In this document: positions 1 through 9,400 of the stretch, one piece after another | Layout of the letters: every line of letters starts with the position of its first letter | Numbering within the stretch: the first letter of the stretch is position 1 | Assembly: GCF_947500075.1 (NCBI RefSeq) | Contig: NZ_CANMQS010000009.1 | Coordinates: 1-64,000 of the forward strand | Direction: 5' to 3' | DNA length: 64,000 nucleotides | From: an uncultured Sulfitobacter sp. | Lineage (GTDB): Bacteria > Pseudomonadota > Alphaproteobacteria > Rhodobacterales > Rhodobacteraceae | Notes under the pieces: model-generated | The model's database searches: none | What the model saw: the letters and a program-made list of their open reading frames with translations, nothing else | Told to the model about the DNA's origin: nothing | Program-made: the position numbers and the translations under genes

Positions 1-848
1 GCCCGGTAGGTGGCGGAAAGCCGGTTGAACTGAACCGGATCGGGCCCCACAAAACAGGCCTTGTCGAGCCGCACCAGCGTTGCCGGGGGCAATCCCGCCC
101 ATTGCAGTGACCCGATGGTCGTGACCCCGGTCTGCACGGCGGCAATTGCCTGCTCCAGCGTCTTGCCGCCCGATGAGGGCACATAAATGATGTCGGGCGC
201 TGATCCGTTGCCCACAGCCGCCATGGCCTGCTTCATGCCTTCAGGCGTGGTGTTTGCCGGCACCGATGGCAGTGGATCAACCCGCGCCTTTCGCGCGCCG
301 CGGGTCAGGGCCGCATGCGCGCGCGGCGCAAGGGCACTGGCGGTTTCAAGCATCGTCACCCGTCTGGCACCGCTTTGTTTTGCAAAGCGCAGAACGGCCT
401 GGGCCGATTGCGACGGTGTCACACCAAACACCCAGGCCCCCGTCTTGGCCAAAGCCGCGTCGTTCGACAGGGTCATCACCGGGACACGTCCCGCCGCCTG
501 CACCACAGATGGCGTCTGGTCCCGAAAGAGCGGCCCGACGATAACATCTGCGCCCTTGGTGAGCGCGGTTTGGGTGGCTGCGGCCGCTGTCTGTGCGGTC
601 TCCCCGCTGTCAATGACTTCGGTCCGACCCCGCTGGCCGGAAAGATCCTCAACCAGCCAAACCGTTTTGGCCATCTGCTGACCCAAAGGGGCGCGTGGCC
701 CGGAAAGGGGCAGCAGCAAAGCCACGCGATTTTTTGCACGCTCCGGGCTGCGCGTTGGAATGCGCCCCTCGCCGCAGGCCGCTAAAACGGACAGGGCCAT
801 CAGCCCCGCACCCATTTTTCGTCGGCTTGGTCTGTGGTCATGTGTCAT
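1..848 (-). CDS. LpoA/LppC-like lipoprotein, penicillin-binding-protein activator family (3' end cut by window)
   Basis: I read this frame directly; it is open from the ATG at 848 to the window edge with no stop, so the protein is C-terminally truncated here. The N-terminus has basic residues, a hydrophobic stretch and a lipobox (LAAC at about residues 22-25), which predicts an outer-membrane lipoprotein. The following part (RVALLLPLSG, then GADVIVGPLF and VPVMTLSND) is typical of the periplasmic-binding-protein-like fold of the LpoA/LppC family, which in other bacteria activates peptidoglycan synthases. A good GGAGG ribosome site precedes the start, 37 bp behind gspF on the same strand, so it may be co-transcribed with the gspLMEF arm. 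Family assignment is moderately sure; a role in secretion is inference. Confidence 0.7.
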   Translation of the reverse strand, partial: MTHDHRPSRRKMGAGLMALSVLAACGEGRIPTRSPERAKNRVALLLPLSGPRAPLGQQMAKTVWLVEDLSGQRGRTEVIDSGETAQTAAAATQTALTKGADVIVGPLFRDQTPSVVQAAGRVPVMTLSNDAALAKTGAWVFGVTPSQSAQAVLRFAKQSGARRVTMLETASALAPRAHAALTRGARKARVDPLPSVPANTTPEGMKQAMAAVGNGSAPDIIYVPSSGGKTLEQAIAAVQTGVTTIGSLQWAGLPPATLVRLDKACFVGPDPVQFNRLSATYR

Positions 849-885
849 GGTTATCCTCCATTCCATGGACAGTGATTGCGCGGGC

Positions 886-2091
886 CTACCCCACAAGCGA
901 ATTCAGATTGACGATGGGCATCAGGATGGCGAGCACCAGCAACATCACCACGCCCCCCATCGCCAAAAGCACCAAGGGCTCCACAAGCCCGACAAGCGTC
1001 TTCACCCGCGCCTGCAAATTCTCCGCCTGATCGTCAGCGAAACGCCCGAGCATCTGGGGAAGCCGCCCGCTCGCTTCGCCACTGGCGATCATGGTGATCA
1101 TCATCGGGGGAAAGTCCTTTTGCCGGGCAAGTGCGTGTGACAATGCCACGCCATCGCGCACGTCTTGCACAACGGCGCGCAGGCGTGCGCGGGCCACACT
1201 GTTGGCAACGGTTGAGGTGGCCGCCCCAAGGGCATCAGCCAAGGCAACACCGCTTTGGGTCAGGGTGGCAAGTGTGCCGGTGAACTGCACAAGCGTCATC
1301 TGGCGGCTGAGGCCCAGCCGCCAAAGCATCCCATCAATCCCGCTCCGCGCTGCAGGCCGCTGCGCCGCCACAGTGCCCCCTCCAACGACAGCTGCAATGC
1401 CGCCAAGGATGAGAAATCCATGACGGGTCAGACCATCACTCACCGCGATCATAAGCTGCGTGAGCCGGGGCAAATCCGCCCCCCGCGCCGCGAAGACCCG
1501 CACGATGTCCGGCAGCACAAACACCAGAAGTGCCAGGATGACAGCAAGCGAGACAAGAATAAGGATCGCCGGGTATATAAGCGCAAGCGCAATGGTCTGC
1601 CGGTTCCGCTGTCGGCTTTCAACATGCTCTGCCAGACGTTCGAACACCGCACCCATACGCCCTGCCCGTTCCCCCGCTTCGACGGACGTGAGGAAGTAGC
1701 GATCAAACCCCTGCCATTGCAGGCTGAGCGCCGCACTCAGACTTTCACCATCCATGATCGACTGGCGCAGGCTGATGCAGAAGCCTTTCAGGCGCGCGCC
1801 GCTCTGCCCCGCAATCGCAGCCAGCGCAGCCTCCACCTGCACACCGCTGCTGATCAGCGTGGCCATCTGCCGTGTGAAGACGGTGAGATCCGCAATGGAA
1901 AGCCCCCTCGCCTTGCGGCCAAGAAGCTCCCCCGCAGGCAGCGCAAAAACGCCCCGCGTCTCTGCGACATCCATCGGAAGCAACCCACGCCCCCGCAATA
2001 CAGCCCGCGCGGCGGCCGGATCACTGGCTTCAATCACCCCTGTGGAATACCTTCCCGAAGGGTCAGCCGCGCGGTACCGAAACCGGGTCAC
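886..2091 (-). CDS. gspF: type II secretion inner-membrane platform protein GspF
   Basis: A 401-residue protein of the GspF/PilC family, the polytopic inner-membrane platform that contacts the GspE ATPase. It begins with the usual MTRFRYRAADPSGR-like cytoplasmic segment, has two repeated GspF domains (about residues 70-190 and 270-390), and ends with a hydrophobic helix (VVMLLVLAILMPIVNLN). The length is normal for the family. The start overlaps the gspE stop by 4 bp, so gspL-M-E-F are translationally coupled. Confidence 0.95.
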   Translation of the reverse strand: MTRFRYRAADPSGRYSTGVIEASDPAAARAVLRGRGLLPMDVAETRGVFALPAGELLGRKARGLSIADLTVFTRQMATLISSGVQVEAALAAIAGQSGARLKGFCISLRQSIMDGESLSAALSLQWQGFDRYFLTSVEAGERAGRMGAVFERLAEHVESRQRNRQTIALALIYPAILILVSLAVILALLVFVLPDIVRVFAARGADLPRLTQLMIAVSDGLTRHGFLILGGIAAVVGGGTVAAQRPAARSGIDGMLWRLGLSRQMTLVQFTGTLATLTQSGVALADALGAATSTVANSVARARLRAVVQDVRDGVALSHALARQKDFPPMMITMIASGEASGRLPQMLGRFADDQAENLQARVKTLVGLVEPLVLLAMGGVVMLLVLAILMPIVNLNSLVG

Positions 2092-3575
2092 GCACCCGCA
2101 CCAGAGGCCACATCAAAAACGACACGCGCAACCTCTTGCGGTGTTGTGAGACCCGCGCGCACCTTCTTGACACCATCCGCCAAAAGCCCCGCCCCGTCAC
2201 TTTGCGCCAGGGCGGCCAGCTCATTTTCCGGCGCACCTTGTGCAATCGCCTGTTCCAGCGGCGGCGTGATACAAACAAGATCATAAAGCGCAATACGGCC
2301 CCTGAACCCGGTCCCGTCGCAGCCATCGCACCCCGCCCCGACCTGTGTCTTCTCACCCACGCTGAGCCCGCCTTGCAGGAGCGACGCTTCTGCCACGCTC
2401 AAGGGGTGTGGACCGGCACAATCCGGACAGATGCGCCGCACCAGTCGCTGCGCCAGTACCCCGCGCAACATGGGCGCAAGAAGGAACCGTTCAACACCCA
2501 GATCAATCAGTCGCGCGATGGAGCCGATGGCGGTATTGGTGTGAAGCGTCGAAAGAACCAAATGCCCTGTCATCGCGCTTTCCACGGCGATCCGCGCCGT
2601 TTCACCATCGCGGATTTCGCCGACCATGATCACATTTGGGTCCTGTCTGAGGATCGCACGCAGGCCGCGGGCAAAGGTCAGATCTGTTGCTGTGTTGACC
2701 TGCATCTGCGAAATGCCCGGAATGGCATATTCAATCGGATCCTCAATCGTCATGATGTTGGTTTCCGACCCGTTGAGCGCATCCAGCCCGGCATAAAGGG
2801 TCGTTGTCTTGCCTGACCCTGTCGGCCCGGTGACAAGCAACAGACCGTCAGGTCGGCGCAACATTCTGGTGAAGCTTTCCAGCGTTGCAGGCGCCATGCC
2901 CAACGTCCCGATGCCTGCGCGGGTCTGACTGCGGTCAAGCAGACGCATCACAACCCGCTCCCCATGCTGGGCGGGGATCGTGGAGATCCGCGCATCCAGA
3001 TGAAACGCTGCCACCCGAAGGGAGACGCGCCCATCCTGCGGCAGACGTTTTTCGGCAATGTCCAGATTGCCCATCACCTTGATGCGGCTGATCAGTTGCG
3101 GCGCGAGTGCGCGATTGGATGTCAGCGCTTCGCGCAGCAGACCGTCGACCCGGAAGCGTACGACAAGCCTCTCCTCCTCCACCTCAATATGGATATCGGA
3201 GGCACGGGCACGGATGGCTTCCAGCAGCACGGCATTGATCAAACGCACCACCGGCGCATCTGCGCGCTGATCAAGCAGATCATCCACCGCCGCAGCGCTG
3301 TCAGCCAGCGCGGACAAATCAGCAGACGATGCGCCTGCATTTGCCTCTTCGGCAGCCCCTGCCGCCGCGCTTGCGCTGTCACGGTACGTCTCTTCCAGCG
3401 CCTGCCGAAATGCCTTTGATGACACCCATCGTGGCGTGAGACAGCGGCCTGAAAGGCGCTGCGCTTCGGCCAGCGCCGACAGGGGTGTTTTCCGGGTCAT
3501 CAAGCATGTTGCACCATCACCGCTGATGATGATCTCATGGGTTCGGGCGAAGGCGTAGGAAACAGCGGGCATCAT
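2088..3575 (-). CDS. gspE: type II secretion ATPase GspE
   Basis: A 495-residue secretion ATPase of the GspE/PulE family that powers pseudopilus assembly. Visible motifs are the Walker A loop GPTGSGKTTT, the Asp box, the Walker B-like IMVGEIRDGETA and the His box LSTLHTN. A C-terminal zinc-binding CxxC pair (CPDC ... CDGC, about residues 387-430) is typical of true T2SS ATPases. The N-terminal part is shorter than in many homologues. It overlaps gspM and gspF by 4 bp each. Confidence 0.95.
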   Translation of the reverse strand: MMPAVSYAFARTHEIIISGDGATCLMTRKTPLSALAEAQRLSGRCLTPRWVSSKAFRQALEETYRDSASAAAGAAEEANAGASSADLSALADSAAAVDDLLDQRADAPVVRLINAVLLEAIRARASDIHIEVEEERLVVRFRVDGLLREALTSNRALAPQLISRIKVMGNLDIAEKRLPQDGRVSLRVAAFHLDARISTIPAQHGERVVMRLLDRSQTRAGIGTLGMAPATLESFTRMLRRPDGLLLVTGPTGSGKTTTLYAGLDALNGSETNIMTIEDPIEYAIPGISQMQVNTATDLTFARGLRAILRQDPNVIMVGEIRDGETARIAVESAMTGHLVLSTLHTNTAIGSIARLIDLGVERFLLAPMLRGVLAQRLVRRICPDCAGPHPLSVAEASLLQGGLSVGEKTQVGAGCDGCDGTGFRGRIALYDLVCITPPLEQAIAQGAPENELAALAQSDGAGLLADGVKKVRAGLTTPQEVARVVFDVASGAGA

Positions 3576-4018
3576 CGGCTCTCCAACAGGAACCGCGCCG
3601 ATACGACACCCGGCTCAGGGCGGCGCCCGATCTCTGCGGACAGAACGCGCACCCGGTCCTGCCCCGTCAATTGGTCCAGCCATCCAATCATCGCGGCGAA
3701 AGGCACGTCATCCAGGGACACTGCCAAAGCTGAAGCGCCCTGTGGATCCAGTCTGCGGATGTCCAGCCCTGCCCGCCGGGCACTGTCCGCCACCCGGTTG
3801 CGCAGCGGTGGAAGATCGGCAACTCCGTCCACCGCAGGCGCGCTCGGCAAGACATCAAGTACGGAAAGTACGATGTCGATCTTGCGGAGATAGGCAAAGC
3901 TGTCTTGCCGGCTTGCCATGGCCGGAATGACACCCATCTGAACACCACCAAGGACGCCGATGACCAGCGCACTCCCTTTAAGAAGCATCCGCTCACGAAG
4001 ACTCAACGCGCGCTTCAT
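3572..4018 (-). CDS. gspM: type II secretion protein GspM-like
   Basis: A 148-residue bitopic protein with one N-terminal membrane helix (about residues 12-35) and a small periplasmic domain, as in GspM, which partners GspL in the inner-membrane platform. Sequence similarity within this family is weak; the assignment rests on size, topology and position between gspL and gspE. It overlaps both neighbours by 4 bp. Confidence 0.8.
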   Translation of the reverse strand: MKRALSLRERMLLKGSALVIGVLGGVQMGVIPAMASRQDSFAYLRKIDIVLSVLDVLPSAPAVDGVADLPPLRNRVADSARRAGLDIRRLDPQGASALAVSLDDVPFAAMIGWLDQLTGQDRVRVLSAEIGRRPEPGVVSARFLLESR

Positions 4019-5175
4019 CCTGACGGCCTCACAATAATCTCCATCTCAGCACGGCCATCCGTGCGGGTCGCAGCACCGCTGGTGACGGTGAGGCCCTTGG
4101 CCTGAAGTTTCATTTCCGCCTCTTGCAACGCGCCAAGATCGCTTGCCGTGATCAGCACTGACAGCGCACCAGTGGCGTCATCGTACCGGAGGTCCCGAAA
4201 CGTCAGGGAGGCACCGGACGCGAGCCCGGCTGTTGTTGCGCTGAGCAGCGACAGAAAGGGATCTGCGCTCTGTTGGGGCGGTAGGGTCCGGGTCAGGCGG
4301 GCCATGATCACATCGGTGGGTTGGGTGATCTTCCACGGGTCAATCCCGCGTTCAGCAAGCCGCGTCTCGACAGTGGCCGCACGTGCGCCTGCCACTTTCG
4401 CCAACGCCATCGCGTCCAGCTGGACCAACCCAAGCTGGGCAATGCAGGTGGCCCCGCCGGCAATCAGGGCAAACCGCCCCAAACGCCGCCATTCATGGTG
4501 ATGCAGCCGATGGGATGCTGGCCGCAAATCCATCTTAAGAAGCGCCGGATCAAGAACGGGCGCATCTTCAATCCGCCGCGCGATCTTGAGGCCAACGGGT
4601 GGTGTGCCATGCCACAGGTGCAACTCGGGCCGTCCCTGCGCCCGCCAGAGGTCTGCCAGAACATCTGTCCGAAGGGCGATGCCGCCGCCATCTGCAAACC
4701 GGAGATAGGCACATGCCTCTCCACACCAGAGCGACCAGGCATCGGTGTCAAAGGGGGGCGGCACGGCCAGATAATCTGCCAAAACAGGGCCGGGTGCCGT
4801 GCTGGTTTCCAGCGCAACCTCAACAAGTCCCCTGTCCACAGCCGCGCACAAGTAGAGCCCTTCGGTCATCTCCGGCCCCAATACCAGTTGCGTTTCTTCA
4901 AGGCTGGCGCCAAGGACCGGCTCCGCCGCGAAGGGCAAGGCAGCGCGCCGTTGGCGGGCAGTCTTCAATGGCAAAGGCACACTGAGAAGATGCACCGCGG
5001 CACCCGGCAGAACATGGGGGGATGGGCAACCGGAAGCCGCGGCAAGACGCGCAAGATGCCCTGCAAGGATCGGGTCGCACGCCAAAAGCCCTGGGTCCGG
5101 GCACGGTGCGACCAGTGCTGTGGACCGACCTGGGGGACACGATCCATCATCCATGCTAACATATTGATTTAGCAT
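4015..5175 (-). CDS. gspL: type II secretion protein GspL-like
   Basis: A 386-residue protein with an actin-like cytoplasmic region (about residues 1-220), one membrane segment (about 232-252, RFALIAGGATCIAQLGLVQL) and a periplasmic ferredoxin-like domain, the organisation of GspL. GspL binds GspE in the cytoplasm and GspM in the periplasm. It is the first gene of the minus arm; the ATG at 5175 lies in an AT-rich gap facing gspG. A second in-frame ATG eight codons on is possible. Confidence 0.82.
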   Translation of the reverse strand: MLNQYVSMDDGSCPPGRSTALVAPCPDPGLLACDPILAGHLARLAAASGCPSPHVLPGAAVHLLSVPLPLKTARQRRAALPFAAEPVLGASLEETQLVLGPEMTEGLYLCAAVDRGLVEVALETSTAPGPVLADYLAVPPPFDTDAWSLWCGEACAYLRFADGGGIALRTDVLADLWRAQGRPELHLWHGTPPVGLKIARRIEDAPVLDPALLKMDLRPASHRLHHHEWRRLGRFALIAGGATCIAQLGLVQLDAMALAKVAGARAATVETRLAERGIDPWKITQPTDVIMARLTRTLPPQQSADPFLSLLSATTAGLASGASLTFRDLRYDDATGALSVLITASDLGALQEAEMKLQAKGLTVTSGAATRTDGRAEMEIIVRPSG

Positions 5176-5249
5176 ATTTATTTTCCTTTACGGGGCGAAA
5201 ATTCGCGCCTATGTACCCTGAGATACGTCAGTCGAAAGGAAATAGTTTC
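5176..5249. promoter_or_regulatory. divergent control region between gspL and gspG
   Basis: This 74-bp AT-rich gap separates the two divergent T2SS arms and must hold both promoters. AAAGGA lies about 10 bases before the gspG ATG. No clear operator is visible. Confidence 0.5.
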
Positions 5250-5726
5250 ATGGACCAGACACACGCAGGCCTGTGCAGATCTCAACACGAACGACAAGGC
5301 GATGCCGGGGTCACCCTGATCGAAATGATGGTTGTCCTTGTGATGATTTCGATCGTTGCAGCCTTGATCGTACCAAATGTCATTGGCCGCCCGGATGAAG
5401 CCCGCGCCACGGTTGCCGGAACCGATATGCGCTCAATTGCGAATGCCTTGCAGATCTACCGGCTGGACAACGGCAGCTATCCCACAACCGCGCAAGGCCT
5501 TTCGGCCCTGGCCAAACGGCCCGTCAGCCCGCCGCTGCCCCGCATCTGGCCGGAAGGTGGCTATCTGCCTGATGTACCGGTTGATCCCTGGGGGACACCC
5601 TATGTCTACACCGCAACCGGCAACCAGTTTGAGCTGACATCGCTGGGCGCGGATGCGGCCCCCGGCGGCGACGGCGCAAATGCGGATATCCCGCTGCGTG
5701 ACCGGGTGGCGCGCAACGACACATGA
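5250..5726 (+). CDS. gspG: major pseudopilin GspG
   Basis: A 158-residue prepilin. The cytoplasmic leader ends at a prepilin-peptidase site (DAG followed by VTLIEMMVVLVMI) with the conserved Glu at +5; the first mature residue is Val rather than the usual Phe. The C-terminal domain has the GspG signature (SYPTTAQGLSAL ... WGTPYVY), including the calcium-loop region. I chose the ATG at 5250 because it has an AAAGGA ribosome site; a longer frame from 5211 exists. The stop overlaps the gspH start. Confidence 0.93.
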   Translation: MDQTHAGLCRSQHERQGDAGVTLIEMMVVLVMISIVAALIVPNVIGRPDEARATVAGTDMRSIANALQIYRLDNGSYPTTAQGLSALAKRPVSPPLPRIWPEGGYLPDVPVDPWGTPYVYTATGNQFELTSLGADAAPGGDGANADIPLRDRVARNDT

Positions 5727-6214
5727 GACAGCACCAGCCTGCGCACCGCCGACGCGATGCCGGCGTCACCCTGATCGAAATGCTGGTTGTTCTGGCGCTT
5801 TTTGCTGTGGTTTCCGGCGCGGTCGTGATGTCCCTGCCTTCAGGCAGGGCAACCACCTCTGCCGAGGTTGGTACAGCAGCGTTTGTCTCTGACCTCAACC
5901 ATGCGGTGAAGCTGGCCTTGTCAGAAGGGCGCGGGTTCGGGATCGCGGTGGAGGACAACAGCATCCGCTTCCTGCAACGGTCTGATGAAGGCCCATGGCG
6001 TGCTCATCTGAACCCCGATCTGGCTCAGGTGAAACTTTTTCCCGCAGGGGTCCGTATCTTTGATCAAGCGCGCCGTAACGGGGTGGATTTTGTGGTGTCA
6101 GCAAGACTGCTGCCAGACCAGGAACACCCGCTGCGTGTGAGGTTCGGGGACGTCAGCACGGGCCCAATTGTCACCTTTGACGGGCTGGCAGTCACGGTCG
6201 AGGACGACAGGTAA
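5723..6214 (+). CDS. gspH: minor pseudopilin GspH
   Basis: A 163-residue prepilin with the leader site DAG/VTLIEMLVVLALFAVV, again Val at +1 and Glu at +5, followed by a globular domain of GspH type. GspH is a minor pseudopilin near the pilus tip. It overlaps gspG by 4 bp. Confidence 0.88.
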   Translation: MRQHQPAHRRRDAGVTLIEMLVVLALFAVVSGAVVMSLPSGRATTSAEVGTAAFVSDLNHAVKLALSEGRGFGIAVEDNSIRFLQRSDEGPWRAHLNPDLAQVKLFPAGVRIFDQARRNGVDFVVSARLLPDQEHPLRVRFGDVSTGPIVTFDGLAVTVEDDR

Positions 6215-6224
6215 GGAGGGACAG

Positions 6225-6590
6225 ATGCTTCGGGACACACAAGCGGGTTTTACGCTGCTGGAAACGCTTGTTGCGCTTGCCGTTCTTGCTGTGTCGGCGT
6301 CTTTCCTGTTGTCCGCCACCGAAAGCCATACCCGCAACACCGCAGCGCTTTCAGACCGGATGATCGCCTTGTGGGTCGCACAGAACAGAGTGGCGCAGAT
6401 CGAGGCAGGACTTTCCCGGCAACCCGGCAGCATCACAATGGCAGGTGCATCCTGGCGCATTCGCACTGCTGTCACGGGCACATCCGACGCAGATCTTTTG
6501 CGGCTCACCGTCGGGGTCGCACCCGAAGGGGATCCCGGTGCGACGATGGCCAGCTTGACCACTTTCATCGATGCAAAGCGCCGCCCATGA
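6225..6590 (+). CDS. gspI: minor pseudopilin GspI
   Basis: A 121-residue prepilin. The leader ends QAG, then FTLLETLVALAVLAVSA, with the canonical Phe at +1. The size and the position before gspC fit GspI, which nucleates the pseudopilus tip together with GspJ and GspK elsewhere. A strong AAGGAGGG site supports the ATG at 6225. No gspJ or gspK follows: the stop overlaps gspC directly. Confidence 0.87.
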   Translation: MLRDTQAGFTLLETLVALAVLAVSASFLLSATESHTRNTAALSDRMIALWVAQNRVAQIEAGLSRQPGSITMAGASWRIRTAVTGTSDADLLRLTVGVAPEGDPGATMASLTTFIDAKRRP

Positions 6591-7453
6591 TCAGATGGCG
6601 GCCCTTTGTTTTGCTCCGTGTTGGCATTCTGGCCGCCTGTGGCCTGTCGATTGCCATGGTTGCCACGCCTGTTGCACGGCACATGGCGGGGATTGTCCTG
6701 CTTGAACGGCAGCCCACACCCCGCTTGCCGCAAGCGGCACCCGCTGCATCAGTGGACATCACCCCGATCCTTGCCTTTGTGCCATTCGGACGGACTGCAC
6801 CTGCGGCACTGCCATCAGGCACATCTGACCAGACACCCCCGGATCTGCGGCTGAAAGGCATCTTTGCCGCCACATCCGAAGGCTCTGTTGCGATGCTTGA
6901 AGTGGATGGAGAAACCGCGCTCTACCGCGCCAGCCAGATGGTGACAGATATCTACGAACTCACCCTGATCGGCGCGGATTTTGTTGAGTTGTCGAGCCCG
7001 CAGAAAACGATCACGCTCTACTTCGATGATGCCCAGATCACCGACACCCGTCCCAAAGAAAAACCCGGCGAGGACCTGAATGCGCGCCTGCTGGAGCAGA
7101 TCAGCGCAAACCTCGTCATCCCGGCCCTCTACGAAAAACCCGCCGCGCCGGAAACGACGTCTGAGTATATCGACTACTGGCGCAACCGCATCCGGAAGAA
7201 CCCCCAGGCCGTGCTGGATGAAATCGGTCTGACACCCACGCGGGATGGCTATGTCATTGCCTCGAAACATGACGTGGGTGTGCGTCTTGCCGGGCTGAAG
7301 GCGGGCGATCTTGTGCGCACGGTCAACGGTCAACAGGTCGGCAATCTGGAAGATGACCGGCGCTTCTATGACCGCGTCGCGACCAGCGGGCAGGCGCGGC
7401 TTGAAATTGAACGGGGTGGCAAGATGCTGACCCTTTCCTTCCCCTTGAGGTGA
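6587..7453 (+). CDS. gspC: type II secretion protein GspC with PDZ domain
   Basis: A 288-residue bitopic inner-membrane protein. A membrane helix at about residues 6-28 is followed by a periplasmic homology-region domain (FAATSEGSVAMLEVDG ... YELTLIGADFVELS) and a C-terminal PDZ domain (AGLKAGDLVRTVNG at about 243-256). GspC links the inner platform to the secretin GspD, encoded next. It starts at 6587, overlapping gspI by 4 bp. Confidence 0.9.
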   Translation: MIRWRPFVLLRVGILAACGLSIAMVATPVARHMAGIVLLERQPTPRLPQAAPAASVDITPILAFVPFGRTAPAALPSGTSDQTPPDLRLKGIFAATSEGSVAMLEVDGETALYRASQMVTDIYELTLIGADFVELSSPQKTITLYFDDAQITDTRPKEKPGEDLNARLLEQISANLVIPALYEKPAAPETTSEYIDYWRNRIRKNPQAVLDEIGLTPTRDGYVIASKHDVGVRLAGLKAGDLVRTVNGQQVGNLEDDRRFYDRVATSGQARLEIERGGKMLTLSFPLR

Positions 7454-7456
7454 AAC

Positions 7457-9370
7457 ATGAGACTGCTGCGTGTCCTTTTCCTGCTGTGCCTGATCGGCTG
7501 CCCGCCTGTTTGGGCGGCGGATGATGACGCAACCTACACCATCAATCTGCGCCAGACGGACGTCACCATATTGACCGAACAGATATCCGACATCACCGGG
7601 CGGACCCTGATCGTGCACCCTGATCTGCGGGGCGAGATCACGGTTGTTTCAACAAACCCGCTGGATGCGGCCGGGGCCTGGGAGCTGTTTCAATCAATCC
7701 TGCGGGTGCGCGGGTTTCATGCGGTCCAGAGCGGCGCAATCTGGCAGATCATTCCACTGGACGCGGCCCGCGCCGCAGCACAGGTGGTGGCAGAACCGGG
7801 TGCGACCGGCAGTCAGGATTTCGTGACCCGCACCCTGCCCCTTCAAAACCTGCCGGCCACCGAAGCCGTGCGCGTGCTGCGCCCGCTGGTCGCCAGTTCC
7901 GGGACAATTGAAGCGCTGGAAAACCCGAATGCCATACTGATCACCGACACCGCTGAAAGCGTGCAAAAGCTGATTGACGTTGCACTGGGGCTCGACCGCA
8001 ACGAAACCCGCGATTCCCGCGTACTACAGTTCCGCCATACACAGGCAAGTGTTGCGGGCGCGGCCATTGTCGAGGTGCTTGGCGTGAACCCGAACGGTGC
8101 GCGCCTCTCTGTCGATCCCGGCTCAAACACCTTGCTGGTGCGCGGCACGGCAGAGCAGTTGGAAGAAGTCGAGACGCTGGCCCGGTCCATGGATGTGCCC
8201 CCTGTCCGCAATCCCCAGGTGGCGTTGAACACACGGGTGTTTCCCCTGCGCTTTGGTCAGGCGGAGGAAATCGCAGCGATTCTGAATGCAACGCTCAGCG
8301 GGAATGGCACTGCCGTGACAAACGCCGTTGCGCAAAACCTTCAGCAAGAAGGGCTCGCAGCCGCAGCGCCCGCTGCGGAGGCCAAAGACGTGACTGTTGC
8401 CGCCGATGTTGCCCAGAATGCCATCGTTGCCCGCGGGACGCAGGCCCAGCTTGATGAGGTCGCCGCCCTCTTGCAGCAACTCGACCGCAAGCGCGCGCAA
8501 GTCCTGATCGAAGCCGCCATTGTCGAAGTCTCGGGCGAAACGGCGCGGCGCATCAGTACGCAGCTGGGTTTTGGTGATCTTGCCCCTCCCGGCGGGTTGG
8601 CCGCGACCTCATTCAGCAACGGCGGCGCTGGCCTCGGTTCACTGCTGGCGGCCCTTGGTGCGCCGAATGCAGCCCTTGTCACGGCAGGCGGCAGCCTGAC
8701 CTTGGGCGGCGGGGATTTTGGCCTGCTGGTGCAGGCGCTGAGCCAGAACACCAGCGCAAACCTGTTGTCCACCCCCTCGCTGATGACGCTGGACAATCAA
8801 CCTGCCTCTATCGTGGTGGGTCAGAACGTGCCGTTCCGCACCGGATCATTTGCCACTGACGGCAATACTGTCCAACCCTTCACCACGATCGAACGCCGTG
8901 ACGTGGGGCTGACCATGAACGTGCTGCCCCGGATCAATGACGGTGACACCGTGCGGCTGGACATTAGTCAGGAGGTGTCTTCCCTGGTCAATGCCAACAT
9001 TGAAGGGGCCGCCGATCTTGTCACCAACCGGCGATCAATTCAGACAAGCATCCTCGCGCAAAGCGGCGCCACTATCGTGCTTGGCGGTCTGATCACCCGC
9101 GACGACCTGAAAAGCCTGCAAAAAGTGCCGGGTGTCGGGGACGTGCCGATCCTTGGTGAACTGTTCAAATCCCGCGGCCGCAACAGCACGCAGCGCACAT
9201 TGTTTGTCTTTCTCAAACCAACGGTGATGCGGTCAGGGCAAAGCCTGAAGGCAACATATGACGCCCGGCTCAAAGCCCTTGACCGGGCGCGGACAGCAAC
9301 ACTTGAAACACCCAAAATCCAGTCACAGGCAACCAAACCTGTCAGACTGGAACTCGGTGGTATCTACTAA
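7457..9370 (+). CDS. gspD: type II secretion outer-membrane secretin GspD
   Basis: A 637-residue secretin. A signal peptide (about residues 1-22, with a lipobox-like LIGC) is followed by N0 and repeated N1-N3 domains. The C-terminal secretin domain (about 380-590) carries the hallmark LLSTPSLMTLDNQPASIVVGQ and VPGVGDVPILGELF motifs. It forms the outer-membrane pore. The gene starts 3 bp after gspC. The sigma factor gene begins 30 bp downstream on the same strand. Confidence 0.96.
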   Translation: MRLLRVLFLLCLIGCPPVWAADDDATYTINLRQTDVTILTEQISDITGRTLIVHPDLRGEITVVSTNPLDAAGAWELFQSILRVRGFHAVQSGAIWQIIPLDAARAAAQVVAEPGATGSQDFVTRTLPLQNLPATEAVRVLRPLVASSGTIEALENPNAILITDTAESVQKLIDVALGLDRNETRDSRVLQFRHTQASVAGAAIVEVLGVNPNGARLSVDPGSNTLLVRGTAEQLEEVETLARSMDVPPVRNPQVALNTRVFPLRFGQAEEIAAILNATLSGNGTAVTNAVAQNLQQEGLAAAAPAAEAKDVTVAADVAQNAIVARGTQAQLDEVAALLQQLDRKRAQVLIEAAIVEVSGETARRISTQLGFGDLAPPGGLAATSFSNGGAGLGSLLAALGAPNAALVTAGGSLTLGGGDFGLLVQALSQNTSANLLSTPSLMTLDNQPASIVVGQNVPFRTGSFATDGNTVQPFTTIERRDVGLTMNVLPRINDGDTVRLDISQEVSSLVNANIEGAADLVTNRRSIQTSILAQSGATIVLGGLITRDDLKSLQKVPGVGDVPILGELFKSRGRNSTQRTLFVFLKPTVMRSGQSLKATYDARLKALDRARTATLETPKIQSQATKPVRLELGGIY

Positions 9371-9400
9371 TCAGAGAGACATATTGGGGGAAAATCAGTT

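Noticed and set aside
4321..5172. 283-codon plus-strand frame opposite gspL
   Set aside because: It is antisense to a gene that fits the T2SS operon and has no recognisable protein features.
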